Shown here: in pieces, positions 7,784-14,956 of the stretch
Layout: every line of letters starts with the position of its first letter
How positions within the stretch are numbered: position 1 is the stretch's first letter
Assembly (NCBI GenBank): GCA_963794265.1
Contig: CAWCDJ010000003.1
Location: 1,488,001 to 1,552,000 of the forward strand
Length of the DNA stretch: 64,000 nt
Reading direction: 5' to 3'
Source: CAWCDJ01 sp963794265
GTDB taxonomy: Bacteria; Acidobacteriota; Terriglobia; Bryobacterales; Bryobacteraceae
Notes under the pieces: generated by a model
Database searches by the model: none
Seen by the model: only the letters and a program-made list of their open reading frames with translations
Told to the model about the DNA's origin: nothing
Made by a program: the position numbers and the translations under genes

Positions 7784-7849
7784 AAGCGCAATTGCTACGC
7801 CGCCAATGACCGCAATTGCAAGCGGTTGCAGCATCTGGGCACCGGAACC
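7784..7849 (-). pseudogene. RND efflux pump fragment, inverted piece
   Basis: Twenty-two codons on the minus strand encode GAQMLQPLAIAVIGG and flanking residues, the conserved segment just before the last transmembrane helices of RND pumps (commonly GAQMxxPLAIAVIGG). The frame then degenerates into unrelated sequence. The continuation of this same gene is found on the opposite strand immediately alongside (7855-7944), so a short inversion has split the gene end. Family call rests on the motif. Confidence 0.7.
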
Positions 7850-7854
7850 CACGC

Positions 7855-7944
7855 CTCGCGATCTCAATGGTGTTGTCGCTGTTGATCACGCCCGTCATGT
7901 TCTATTTGCTTAGAAAACCGCGAACCGTAGGAGTGGATCGATGA
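7855..7944 (+). pseudogene. RND efflux pump fragment, C-terminal end
   Basis: Plus-strand codons LAISMVLSLLITPVMFYLL followed by RKPRTVGVDR and a stop are the typical last helix and tail of an RND transporter. The piece that should precede it is on the minus strand at 7784-7849. The stop codon overlaps the ATG of the following DUF1080-like fragment (ATGA), as in a once-intact operon. Confidence 0.7.
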
Positions 7945-8110
7945 AAACCTGGACCATACTTGCCGCACCTGCGACATGCTTGTGCCTCGCACAGGACACG
8001 CCAAAGGACTCGACGGGCTGGGTTCCTATGTTCGACGGGCCCTGGGAACCCGATCGTCCTGTCGAAGACGGCCAACTCCCCGGGGGAGGCGTCGGGCGCC
8101 GGGAACCCCC
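7941..8110 (+). pseudogene. DUF1080 (3-keto-glycoside hydrolase-like) 5' fragment
   Basis: Begins with a good ribosome site (GTAGGAG) and a short signal peptide, MKTWTILAAPATCLCLAQ, then GWVPMFDG, the characteristic start of DUF1080 proteins (GW-x-x-LFDG). After that it jumps to VEDGQL with the intervening residues missing and then loses similarity. The rest of the frame overlaps the promoter and aptamer of R2, so the gene was cut off when that unit arrived. Confidence 0.55.
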
Positions 8111-8111
8111 C

Positions 8112-8141
8112 TTGAGCGGAGCAGACCTGTGCTTCTATAAT
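8112..8141 (+). promoter_or_regulatory. Sigma70 promoter of riboswitch R2
   Basis: TTGAGC (8112-8117) and a perfect TATAAT (8136-8141), 18 bases apart. Transcription would start at about 8148, the first base of the aptamer. Confidence 0.75.
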
Positions 8142-8147
8142 CGTCTC

Positions 8148-8197
8148 AAGCGGTGGAGTCCGCATAAACGCCGCGTAGCGGCCAATGACTCCTGTGG
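8148..8197 (+). promoter_or_regulatory. crcB motif: Candidate fluoride riboswitch R2, upstream of ATPase
   Basis: Stem GCGG (8150-8153) / CCGC (8160-8163) encloses TGGAGT; then ATAAAC, a 5-bp hairpin GCCGC-GTA-GCGGC (8170-8182), and CAATGACTCCTGTGG. The pseudoknot GGAGT (8155-8159) with ACTCC (8188-8192) is intact. The ATAAAC and ATGACTCCT segments match crcB-motif consensus closely. Downstream, GGGAA/TTCCC and other pairings precede the ATPase start about 75 bases later, but I cannot assign the expression platform. Confidence 0.87.
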
Positions 8198-8274
8198 CGG
8201 GAAGCTGCAGGCGGCTTTGGCGAAGTTCCCTCCTGTAGTGCTCCAGACCAGAAGCGCTGCTGATTGGTGTTCTC

Positions 8275-9063
8275 TTGGACGCGGAATATCGGTTGTCGGG
8301 ACATAACGGTCAGTTGGGTTCACCCCTACCCCTGGTCGGCTTGTTGCGGGAGCGCCAGGCGCTCGTGAACTCTATCCGGCACGGTGAATCCCTTCTTCTG
8401 CTTGGGCCCGGCGGAAGCGGGAAGACATCTCTCGTGAGATCCTCATTGGAGTGTGAGCTGCGCGGAGAGCCCCTGGTTCACGTTTCACGGTTCGATACCC
8501 TTCACGATCTGCTCGTCACGATCGCTCGGGGGCTGCTCACGTCTGGGCATCGGCGCTTCCGGCAGTCCGTGAAGCCTCCCGGCGATTGGGAACTCTGGCT
8601 TGTGCGCCAGACCAGTGTTCACCTGAAGGGGCTGTTATGGACCGCGCTGGAGCAGGAACCGACGCCGATCATTCTCGATGGCATTAAAGGGGCCGGCCAT
8701 CAGACCTACCGTTTCCTCCAACGACTCTACTTCGCGAAGGGAATGACGATGGTCGCCACAGCGCGGGACCAGTTGCACCTTGGTGAATTGGCGCGTCTTT
8801 TTTGGGATCCACGGAAGATGCGCCAAATCCAACCGCTCTCAGAGGCTGAATGCCTCCTCTTATTCGAGACCGCTGTCGATCATTTTCGACTCCGTGAACT
8901 CTCGCTGGAGGACTTCCGCGAAAAGGTTCTCGATTCGGCCAAAGGGAATCCGGGCCAGATTGTCGAGATGTGCCGGTTCGCTTCAAACCCGATGTATGTG
9001 ACAGCAAGCCGCCACGTTAAATTCGCGCCATTGCGGATTGACGTCATGATGCGACTCCTCTGA
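8275..9063 (+). CDS. P-loop (AAA/STAND-like) ATPase
   Basis: A 262-residue protein with Walker A GPGGSGKTS (residues 44-52), a hydrophobic strand ending in Asp as Walker B (PIILDG, 131-136) and a sensor-1-like strand VATARD (160-165). The opening PLVGLLRERQALVNSI is the box seen before the P-loop in ORC/STAND-type ATPases. No second domain is attached; the C-terminus (residues 190-262) is helical and would be the lid. Start is uncertain: TTG at 8275 has only a weak ribosome site. It is the first gene after riboswitch R2 and its 3' end is followed by the promoter of R3, so it forms its own fluoride-regulated unit beside the MutS-like pair. Function unknown; a regulator or loader for the MutS-like proteins is a guess. 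Confidence 0.8.
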   Translation: MDAEYRLSGHNGQLGSPLPLVGLLRERQALVNSIRHGESLLLLGPGGSGKTSLVRSSLECELRGEPLVHVSRFDTLHDLLVTIARGLLTSGHRRFRQSVKPPGDWELWLVRQTSVHLKGLLWTALEQEPTPIILDGIKGAGHQTYRFLQRLYFAKGMTMVATARDQLHLGELARLFWDPRKMRQIQPLSEAECLLLFETAVDHFRLRELSLEDFREKVLDSAKGNPGQIVEMCRFASNPMYVTASRHVKFAPLRIDVMMRLL

Positions 9064-9094
9064 GTTCCCCAGGCCGGCTGGCCCCCCATTGTCG

Positions 9095-9124
9095 TTGACA
9101 GCCAATCCGGCATCCTGGGATACT
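9095..9124 (+). promoter_or_regulatory. Sigma70 promoter of riboswitch R3
   Basis: Perfect TTGACA (9095-9100) and GATACT (9119-9124), 18 bases apart. Transcription would begin at about 9131, just before the aptamer. Confidence 0.65.
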
Positions 9125-9134
9125 TATACCAGCG

Positions 9135-9187
9135 TGGGTGTTGGAGTCCACCGCTAACCGCCCCAGTCCCTGGGGAAGATGACTCCT
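9135..9187 (+). promoter_or_regulatory. crcB motif: Candidate fluoride riboswitch R3, mutS-like pair
   Basis: Stem GGTG (9137-9140) / CACC (9149-9152) encloses TTGGAGTC; then GCTAACCGC, a 6-bp hairpin CCCCAG-TCC-CTGGGG (9161-9175) and AAGATGACTCCT. Pseudoknot GGAGT (9143-9147) with ACTCC (9182-9186). Compared with R4 the first stem has changed on both sides (GGCG/CGCC to GGTG/CACC), a compensatory pair. MutS-like genes are among the reported neighbours of the crcB motif. Confidence 0.9.
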
Positions 9188-9212
9188 GCGAGGCCGGACC
9201 TCGGAAGGAGTC
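9181..9212 (+). promoter_or_regulatory. Shine-Dalgarno-sequestering hairpin of R3
   Basis: GACTCCT (9181-9187) is a perfect 7-base complement of AGGAGTC (9206-9212), which contains the ribosome site of the ATG at 9214. Inside it CGAGG and CCTCG add five more pairs. ACTCC cannot pair both here and with GGAGT in the aptamer pseudoknot. Fluoride binding, which stabilises the pseudoknot, should free the ribosome site and turn translation on. Confidence 0.8.
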
Positions 9213-9213
9213 G

Positions 9214-10836
9214 ATGAGCCCACCAACTATCTTCGGCACGCGTCCGGAGCAACCCGCTCAAAACAACCCGGCATTGGGTGTTGCCTTTCGGAGCATCCTT
9301 TTTGGCGACGCCGGTGCGCCCGCGGAGATCGATCGGCAACAAGCGCCTGAGTTTTTTGCCGACCTGAACCTCGATCAGATTGTTGACTCGATTACGGCGG
9401 GACGCGACGAGTACAATCTGAAGCCCTTCTTCTACACGCCCTTGAGCGATGTCCTTACGATCAATGATCGGTACGACGTGCTGCGCGATCTGGAAGACTC
9501 CGTCCTCCTGGGCCAAATCCGTTCGTTTGCAGAGGAAATGCGGACGATGCGCAATCATCTTACGCAAGCGGGCAAAGCCTATTACCAATACGAGAAGGAA
9601 AGCTGGTTTCTCAATGCCGTGGAGATCTATTTAGCTGCGGTCCTGAACCTGAGCCGAGATCTGACGCTCGCCGGACTGACTTCGCGCGGCCTCCTCAGCT
9701 TTCGGGAACATCTGGAGGGCTACACAGCGGGCGGGGAGTTACTTTCGCTCTCCAGAGAGACCGAGGCGCTGAAATCTGAGCTGGCGGCCATCCGGTACTC
9801 TCTCCGCATCGTCGGCAAGCGCATCCATGTCAGCAAATACGACTCGGAGCCTGATTATGGCGCCGATGTACTGGAGGCATTTGAAAAGTTCAAGCAGGGC
9901 GCGGCCAAAAAGCACCGTCTCGAAGTTCGTGCGACGGAAATGAACCACGTCGAGGCGGCGGTACTGGACCTGGTTGCGCGTCTATACCCGGACGTATTCT
10001 CCTCATTGGACGAGTACTGCAGCCGTCATGCCACCTTCGCGGACGGCTTGATCGCAACTTTCGATCGGGAAGTTCAATTCTACATCGCCTCTCTTGAGTA
10101 CACGGAGCGATTCAAGCCCGCCGGGCTACCGTTCTGTTACCCGAAGGTCAGTGCTCAATCGAAAGCAGTGCATGGTACCGATGTGTTCGACCTCGCACTG
10201 GCAAGCCGGCTCACCGCCGAAGGCACGGCCGTCGTGACTAACGAATTCCACCTGAGTAATCGGGAACGAATTCTCATCGTTTCCGGGCCGAATCAGGGCG
10301 GCAAGACGACTTTCGCTCGCACGTTTGGGCAGCTTCATTACCTTGCGAGTATCAGCTGCCCGGTGCCCGGCAGGGACGCCGCCCTTTTCCTGTGCGACCG
10401 GCTATTCACGCACTTCGAAAGAGAGGAAGACGTTCAGAACTTGAGCAGCAACCTCGAAGACGAGTTGCTCCGGATTCATCAAGTGCTCGAACGCGCAACT
10501 CCCGGAAGCATCCTCATCATGAACGAGAGTTTCCTTTCCACGATGCTCGAGGATGCGCTATTTCTCAGCAAACGGCTCATGGATCGGATCATTGCACTGG
10601 ACATCCTCTGCGTGTCCGTCACGTTTCTCGATGAATTGGCGTCGCTCGGCGAAACTACAGTAAGCATGGTCAGCACCGTAGATTCCGAGGACCCGGCATT
10701 GCGCACATTCAGGATCGTCCGAAAACCAGCTGATGGGCTGGCTTATGCCGCGGCGATCGCCGAAAAGCATAATCTCACATACGAGAAAATCAAAGGCCGC
10801 GTTGCGAGGGCCGTCGAGAGGCAGGTTGCGTCATGA
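9214..10836 (+). CDS. MutS-like ATPase 1 (MutS domain V family)
   Basis: A 540-residue protein with a C-terminal MutS-type ATPase: Walker A SGPNQGGKTT (about residues 357-366), then RLFTHFEREED, and Walker B SILIMNES (about 430-437). The N-terminal 330 residues are helical, with core/clamp-like features (QIVDSITAGRDEYNL, LTINDRYDVLRDLED), and lack the mismatch-reading domain with its Phe-x-Glu motif, so it is not classical MutS. Its stop overlaps the start of the second MutS-like gene by 4 bases, indicating coupled translation and a probable heterodimer, as in other MutS family pairs. Expressed from the R3 promoter with riboswitch control of its ribosome site. DNA substrate and purpose unknown; a DNA-structure or stalled-enzyme response to fluoride stress is speculation. 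Confidence 0.9.
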   Translation: MSPPTIFGTRPEQPAQNNPALGVAFRSILFGDAGAPAEIDRQQAPEFFADLNLDQIVDSITAGRDEYNLKPFFYTPLSDVLTINDRYDVLRDLEDSVLLGQIRSFAEEMRTMRNHLTQAGKAYYQYEKESWFLNAVEIYLAAVLNLSRDLTLAGLTSRGLLSFREHLEGYTAGGELLSLSRETEALKSELAAIRYSLRIVGKRIHVSKYDSEPDYGADVLEAFEKFKQGAAKKHRLEVRATEMNHVEAAVLDLVARLYPDVFSSLDEYCSRHATFADGLIATFDREVQFYIASLEYTERFKPAGLPFCYPKVSAQSKAVHGTDVFDLALASRLTAEGTAVVTNEFHLSNRERILIVSGPNQGGKTTFARTFGQLHYLASISCPVPGRDAALFLCDRLFTHFEREEDVQNLSSNLEDELLRIHQVLERATPGSILIMNESFLSTMLEDALFLSKRLMDRIIALDILCVSVTFLDELASLGETTVSMVSTVDSEDPALRTFRIVRKPADGLAYAAAIAEKHNLTYEKIKGRVARAVERQVAS

Positions 10837-12383
10837 AGGCGTTGTTGATGTACAAGGACCGGGATTTCGACCTGCAGGCAAGCATTCCCCCGAACGCCGC
10901 GGAATTGACGCAGGATCTCGAGCTAGCCGCTCTGTTCCATGCGATGTCCGGCGGAGACGAGTTCCTGTTCAGCGTGGCCCGAACGGGCGTGTTGCTGAGC
11001 ATGGTTGAGCCAGACGCCATCCTGTACCGCCAGCACATCCTCGCCGATTGCCTGGAGCATCCGAAGACAGTTCGGGATATGTACGGCCTCGCCGTCGAAG
11101 CCGTGGAGCGCGAGAAAAAGGTATGGGGATGGATGTCGGCGAGGTATCCCGAGGGAATCCTGCACCGGTCAATAGAAGTTCTCAAGGTCTTTTGGGACTC
11201 GCTGAAGAGATTGAGAAAAATTGCGTCTGAACACAGCGCCGGGTTCCGCTCGGAAGGTTTTGGGCGATTCTTCGCGATGATCGCCGGTGAACTCGATGAT
11301 GAATATGTCGGGCTCGTCGAGGACCACCTGGCGCGCCTTGAGTTTCGTAATGGCATTCTGATGAGCGCGGAATTGGGCAAGGGCAACCGGGGCGTCAACT
11401 ACATTCTACGGAAGCCATCCGAGATGAAGCCGAGTTGGACCGAGCGCCTTCAGAGCTGGCTTGAACAGGTCACCGGCAGGAATGGATCGAGTTACGTATA
11501 TGAGATAGCGGACCGTGATGAGGGTGGATTCAGAGCACTATCCGATCTGCGGACCCAGGGAATTGCTCACGTCGCCGCTGCACTGGCGCAGTCCACCGAC
11601 CATATTCTGAGCCTCTTCAACATGCTCCGGAGGGAGTTGGGGTTCTATATCGGCTGTCTGAACCTGCAGGATTTGCTGAGGCGAAAGGGCGAGCCTATCT
11701 GCTTCCCCGAACCGCTACCCGCGGAAAGCCCCATGCTCTCCGGTCGCGCTCTTTACGACGTTTGCCTGAGCCTGAAGATGAACGCGCGAGTGGTCGGCAA
11801 CGAAGTAGCTGGCGACGGGAAGCTTCTGGTAATGATCACGGGCGCCAATCGTGGCGGCAAATCGACATTCTTGAGAAGCCTGGGTCTGGCACAACTGATG
11901 ATGCAGTGCGGCATGTTCGTACCAGCGCAACAGTTCCGTGCAAATGTGTGCCGCCGTCTCTTTACGCATTTCAAGCGCGAGGAGGACGCCACGATGAAGA
12001 GTGGGAAGCTCGACGAAGAGCTCAGTAGAATGAGCGCGATTGTCGACAGGCTGGGCACGAACGGCATCGTTCTGTTTAACGAGTCGTTCGGTTCCACCAA
12101 CGAGAGAGAAGGCTCGGAGATCGCCCGGCAGATCGTGCGCGGCCTGCTCGAAGCTGGCACGAAAGTCTATTACGTAACCCACATGTTCAATCTGTCGCAC
12201 GGGTTCTATCGTGAAAGGATGGACGCCGCCCAGTTCCTGCGTGCAGAAAGACTCCCGGACGGCCGGAGAACATTCTGCCTGGTTGAAGGTGAGCCGCAGC
12301 CTACGAGCTACGGCCGCGATCTATACGAGCGCATCTTCGAGAGTGCTCCTGATGGCGCGCCGGCTCCGGCAGCTCACCCGTGA
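10833..12383 (+). CDS. MutS-like ATPase 2 (MutS domain V family)
   Basis: A 516-residue relative of the preceding protein. Walker A ITGANRGGKSTF (about 333-344), the shared RLFTHFKREED signature, ABC-type DEELSRMS, Walker B GIVLFNESFGST (about 410-421) and VYYVTHMF (switch His) are all visible, so this partner has the more canonical MutS-type ATPase. The N-terminal part (YRQHILADCLEHPKTVRDMY) resembles MutS domain III lever helices; the mismatch-binding domain is absent. It starts within the stop of the first gene (ATGA), so both come from the R3-controlled transcript. The two are diverged copies of one family. The gene runs convergently towards the small minus-strand gene 12389-12664. Confidence 0.9.
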   Translation: MKALLMYKDRDFDLQASIPPNAAELTQDLELAALFHAMSGGDEFLFSVARTGVLLSMVEPDAILYRQHILADCLEHPKTVRDMYGLAVEAVEREKKVWGWMSARYPEGILHRSIEVLKVFWDSLKRLRKIASEHSAGFRSEGFGRFFAMIAGELDDEYVGLVEDHLARLEFRNGILMSAELGKGNRGVNYILRKPSEMKPSWTERLQSWLEQVTGRNGSSYVYEIADRDEGGFRALSDLRTQGIAHVAAALAQSTDHILSLFNMLRRELGFYIGCLNLQDLLRRKGEPICFPEPLPAESPMLSGRALYDVCLSLKMNARVVGNEVAGDGKLLVMITGANRGGKSTFLRSLGLAQLMMQCGMFVPAQQFRANVCRRLFTHFKREEDATMKSGKLDEELSRMSAIVDRLGTNGIVLFNESFGSTNEREGSEIARQIVRGLLEAGTKVYYVTHMFNLSHGFYRERMDAAQFLRAERLPDGRRTFCLVEGEPQPTSYGRDLYERIFESAPDGAPAPAAHP

Positions 12384-12388
12384 CAAAC

Positions 12389-12664
12389 TTATTCGGTCCT
12401 CCACGGCGCAACGGTGTTGCGGCGCCCCACAAGCCTCATCAGGCCGGATAGGGCCGCTTGCCGCTCCGCGTTCGTCCACAAATGATGCCGGGTGGCGTCC
12501 TGTTTGAGCACCGGAATCCGAAAGCCCGGCAGCACTGCGGTGACCATCTCGTGGCATGCATCGGAAAGGAATCTGGTGATGGTCATGCCCACCACGCTGC
12601 GGTTGATCCTGGATGCGGCGGTACGCTGCATTCGTGAGATGACCTCTACCTTGCGGTCAGACAT
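12389..12664 (-). CDS. Small unknown protein downstream of DLP2
   Basis: A 91-residue basic protein that I do not recognise. It begins with ATG at 12664, 29 bases after the stop of the dynamin-like gene on the same strand, and ends 5 bases from the end of the convergent MutS-like gene. No signal peptide or membrane helix; the middle (FLSDACHEMVTAVLPGF) could form a helix. Composition gives moderate support for coding. If real it is the last gene of the R4 unit. Confidence 0.4.
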   Translation of the reverse strand: MSDRKVEVISRMQRTAASRINRSVVGMTITRFLSDACHEMVTAVLPGFRIPVLKQDATRHHLWTNAERQAALSGLMRLVGRRNTVAPWRTE

Positions 12665-12693
12665 ACAAGCACCTTGGCCTCAAAAAGCCTGCC

Positions 12694-14742
12694 CTACGAA
12701 ACCGGTGTCATTTCGGTACCGCCGACGTCCACTAGCATCTTGAGATCCCTCTCCAAAGCTTCCGCCTCGGCGCCGGAAAGATGGCCGCTCGCCTTGATTC
12801 GTTCGAGATGGGCACGGTAGCCGTCGGCATGACTTTCGAATCGGAGTTGGACCTCGTTCAGTGTCCGTCGCGCCCACGCGTTGAGCAGACTTCCAAAACT
12901 TGACAAAGCCTCCGCAACCGTCGGTCCGATCTGTCTCCCCAGGCTGCGCTCCGCATGTCGGTTGGCTGCCTTCACGGAAACCTTCGAGAGCAGATTCGGA
13001 TGCACTTCTACCAGCAATGTTCCGATATCCAGTCTGGGCATCTCCTGAATCGCGGAAGCGAGGTCGTCTTCGCTGGGCACTCCGTTGAACCCCAGCGCCT
13101 GGGCAGTCGAGGCCAACGTCTCCGCGAGTCCCCGGGCCAGGTCTTTCAGGGTTCTATACAGGACGCTTGCAGAATCGGCCGCGTACTGAACAATCGCATC
13201 ATGGACTACCGTGTCCGGCACGGTCGACCTGGTGCGCGCCCACGCCTCGGCCACCCTCTCAGCCGCGTGCGCCAAGGCGCTGTCGCCCCCGTGTCGCACC
13301 CCGTCCGTGATTTGGTAGCAGAGTTCCCGGACTTCTGCGATCCGCCCGACTGCGTTGCGAAGACCCCCGTCAAACTCCTCCACCTTGATCGAAGCTTGCG
13401 GTGCACGATCGAGTCTTGTTTTCAGAGCGGTCTCAACCGTTTCCCGGAGCGAACCGATCTTGCGTCGCAGCGAGTCCTCCATCAACTGCTGATGCCGGTC
13501 AAACAGCGGAACGATGACATCGGACAACCAGGCATCCAGAAGTGCGGCATGCGAAGGTTGAATGCTGACTGGGTGGACAGAAATCGATAAGCCCAGCCGG
13601 CGATGGATCTGCTCCGTCATGTACTCCAGAGATCGTACCCGGTCCTCCGGGGCGAGCAGGTCACTCTTGCTCAGCAGCACTGAAGCCGGAATCCCGGCGT
13701 CGTACAGCATCCGGATGGTCGACAGGTCATCCTCAGTCAGCGTTGAACCAGCGTCTATTAACACCACGCCCAAATCGCACCGGGGCAAATACGCGAGCGT
13801 CTCGGCGGCACCGGCCGTCGCCAGTGATCCGAGTCCGGGAGTATCTACGAAGACAACCCCGTCGCGGAGCCTGGCGGACGGCAGCTCCACGACGATGCGC
13901 GTCACATGCCTGTAATTGCCTGGGTTGTTTTGCTCGCTGACGAATTCCGCAAGCTTCGCGACATCTGAAGATTCCGGGCTACTGTCCGCAAACCACACCT
14001 TCAAACGTGGCGCCGGCCCGTACAACAGCCTGGATGGCACCGCTGTGATCGGATTCACTCCGACCGGCAGTATGTCGGATTGAATCATATGGTTCAGCAG
14101 CGACGATTTTCCGGAACTGACCCGTCCGAACAGCGCAATTTCGAAGCTCTTCGTTTCGAGCCGGTTGAGGATCATCGACAAAGTCGGGCGGAACTCAACG
14201 AATCCGCGGGCGTTGATGACCTGCTCCAGCGCCCTCAACACTCCAATATCGGCCCCTCCCCGCTCGAGGCGCTGCAAGCGTGCTTCGAGATCCTGCCCCA
14301 GTCCCTGCGCCAGATACGAATCGAGCTTGTCGACGACGCTGACCATTTCATCGACCAGCCCGTTCAACTCGCGAATCTTGGACTCCGGGACATTCCCGTA
14401 GCCGGCCATCCGATCAGGTGTGCATTCCTGGAATGCGATTCGGATGAAGGTCAGCGTCACGCGTATGGAATGAATCGACTCGAAGCTGGGTTCCGGCGGG
14501 GTGATATGTTGTGCTTCGAGGACCCGAACCATCTGCACTCGGATGCGGGCGACGTAGTCCTCGATGACTTTCACCTGTACCGGGGATAGGGAGTTCTTGT
14601 ATTTTTTGAAGGCCGATTTGGACTTTGCCGCGGAGAGGATCGCTTCGACTTCGCCCAGCAGCTTGTCAGCATGTTGGGCACTACTCAGGAGATGTAGCTT
14701 GTGGGAGGAGTTGAGTTTCCCCGCTGCGTCTTCGGATGCCAT
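12694..14742 (-). CDS. Dynamin-like GTPase (DLP2)
   Basis: A 682-residue dynamin-family protein. Residues 1-190 are helical; the GTPase domain follows with G1 GRVSSGKSS (206-214), G2 LPVGVNPITAVPS, G3 VDTPGLGS (299-306) and G4 SKSD (358-361; the family norm is T/N-K-x-D). The remaining 300 residues are helical stalk. ATG at 14742 is chosen over the further upstream open frame because GGGAGGAGG lies six bases before it and the earlier residues overlap the riboswitch. It resembles DLP1 at 4555-5769 in G1-G2. Bacterial dynamin-like proteins often work as unequal pairs; DLP1 and DLP2, both behind fluoride riboswitches, could be such a pair, which is inference. Likely acts at the membrane. Confidence 0.9.
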   Translation of the reverse strand: MASEDAAGKLNSSHKLHLLSSAQHADKLLGEVEAILSAAKSKSAFKKYKNSLSPVQVKVIEDYVARIRVQMVRVLEAQHITPPEPSFESIHSIRVTLTFIRIAFQECTPDRMAGYGNVPESKIRELNGLVDEMVSVVDKLDSYLAQGLGQDLEARLQRLERGGADIGVLRALEQVINARGFVEFRPTLSMILNRLETKSFEIALFGRVSSGKSSLLNHMIQSDILPVGVNPITAVPSRLLYGPAPRLKVWFADSSPESSDVAKLAEFVSEQNNPGNYRHVTRIVVELPSARLRDGVVFVDTPGLGSLATAGAAETLAYLPRCDLGVVLIDAGSTLTEDDLSTIRMLYDAGIPASVLLSKSDLLAPEDRVRSLEYMTEQIHRRLGLSISVHPVSIQPSHAALLDAWLSDVIVPLFDRHQQLMEDSLRRKIGSLRETVETALKTRLDRAPQASIKVEEFDGGLRNAVGRIAEVRELCYQITDGVRHGGDSALAHAAERVAEAWARTRSTVPDTVVHDAIVQYAADSASVLYRTLKDLARGLAETLASTAQALGFNGVPSEDDLASAIQEMPRLDIGTLLVEVHPNLLSKVSVKAANRHAERSLGRQIGPTVAEALSSFGSLLNAWARRTLNEVQLRFESHADGYRAHLERIKASGHLSGAEAEALERDLKMLVDVGGTEMTPVS

Positions 14743-14870
14743 GAGAAGCCTCCTCCCAATATCGAGGTGAATCCCCCGAGCGCACTCGCACCCAGGTGAA
14801 ACAGGACCTCTCCAAGGATTCTTCTCTGACGGGGAATGCGGAAGAGTTGACCGTGCCAGAGCGTCCCTGG

Positions 14871-14923
14871 TAGGAGTCATCTTCCCCCGTGGGGCAGTTA
14901 ACGGCGAACTCCAACGCCTGCAT
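14871..14923 (-). promoter_or_regulatory. crcB motif: Candidate fluoride riboswitch R4, DLP2 unit
   Basis: On the minus strand: stem GGCG (14917-14920) / CGCC (14905-14908) enclosing TTGGAGTT, then GTTAACTGC, hairpin CCCC-ACG-GGGG, and AAGATGACTCCTACC. Pseudoknot GGAGT with ACTCC (14875-14879). This copy is closest to the standard GGCGATGGNGTTCGCC form, differing at one loop base. The first stem covaries with R3. A leader of about 130 bases leads to the strong ribosome site of DLP2. Confidence 0.92.
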
Positions 14924-14927
14924 TCAT

Positions 14928-14956
14928 TATCCAATTATCTGTACGCACGGTCAACG
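14928..14956 (-). promoter_or_regulatory. Sigma70 promoter of riboswitch R4
   Basis: TTGACC (14951-14956) and GATAAT (14928-14933) with a 17-base spacer. Predicted start at about 14921-14922, on the first stem of the aptamer. Confidence 0.75.

Noticed and set aside
7920..7945. GTAGGAGTGGATCGATG looked like the 3' half of an aptamer
   Set aside because: No partner GGAGT loop upstream on either strand; it is simply the ribosome site of the DUF1080 fragment.
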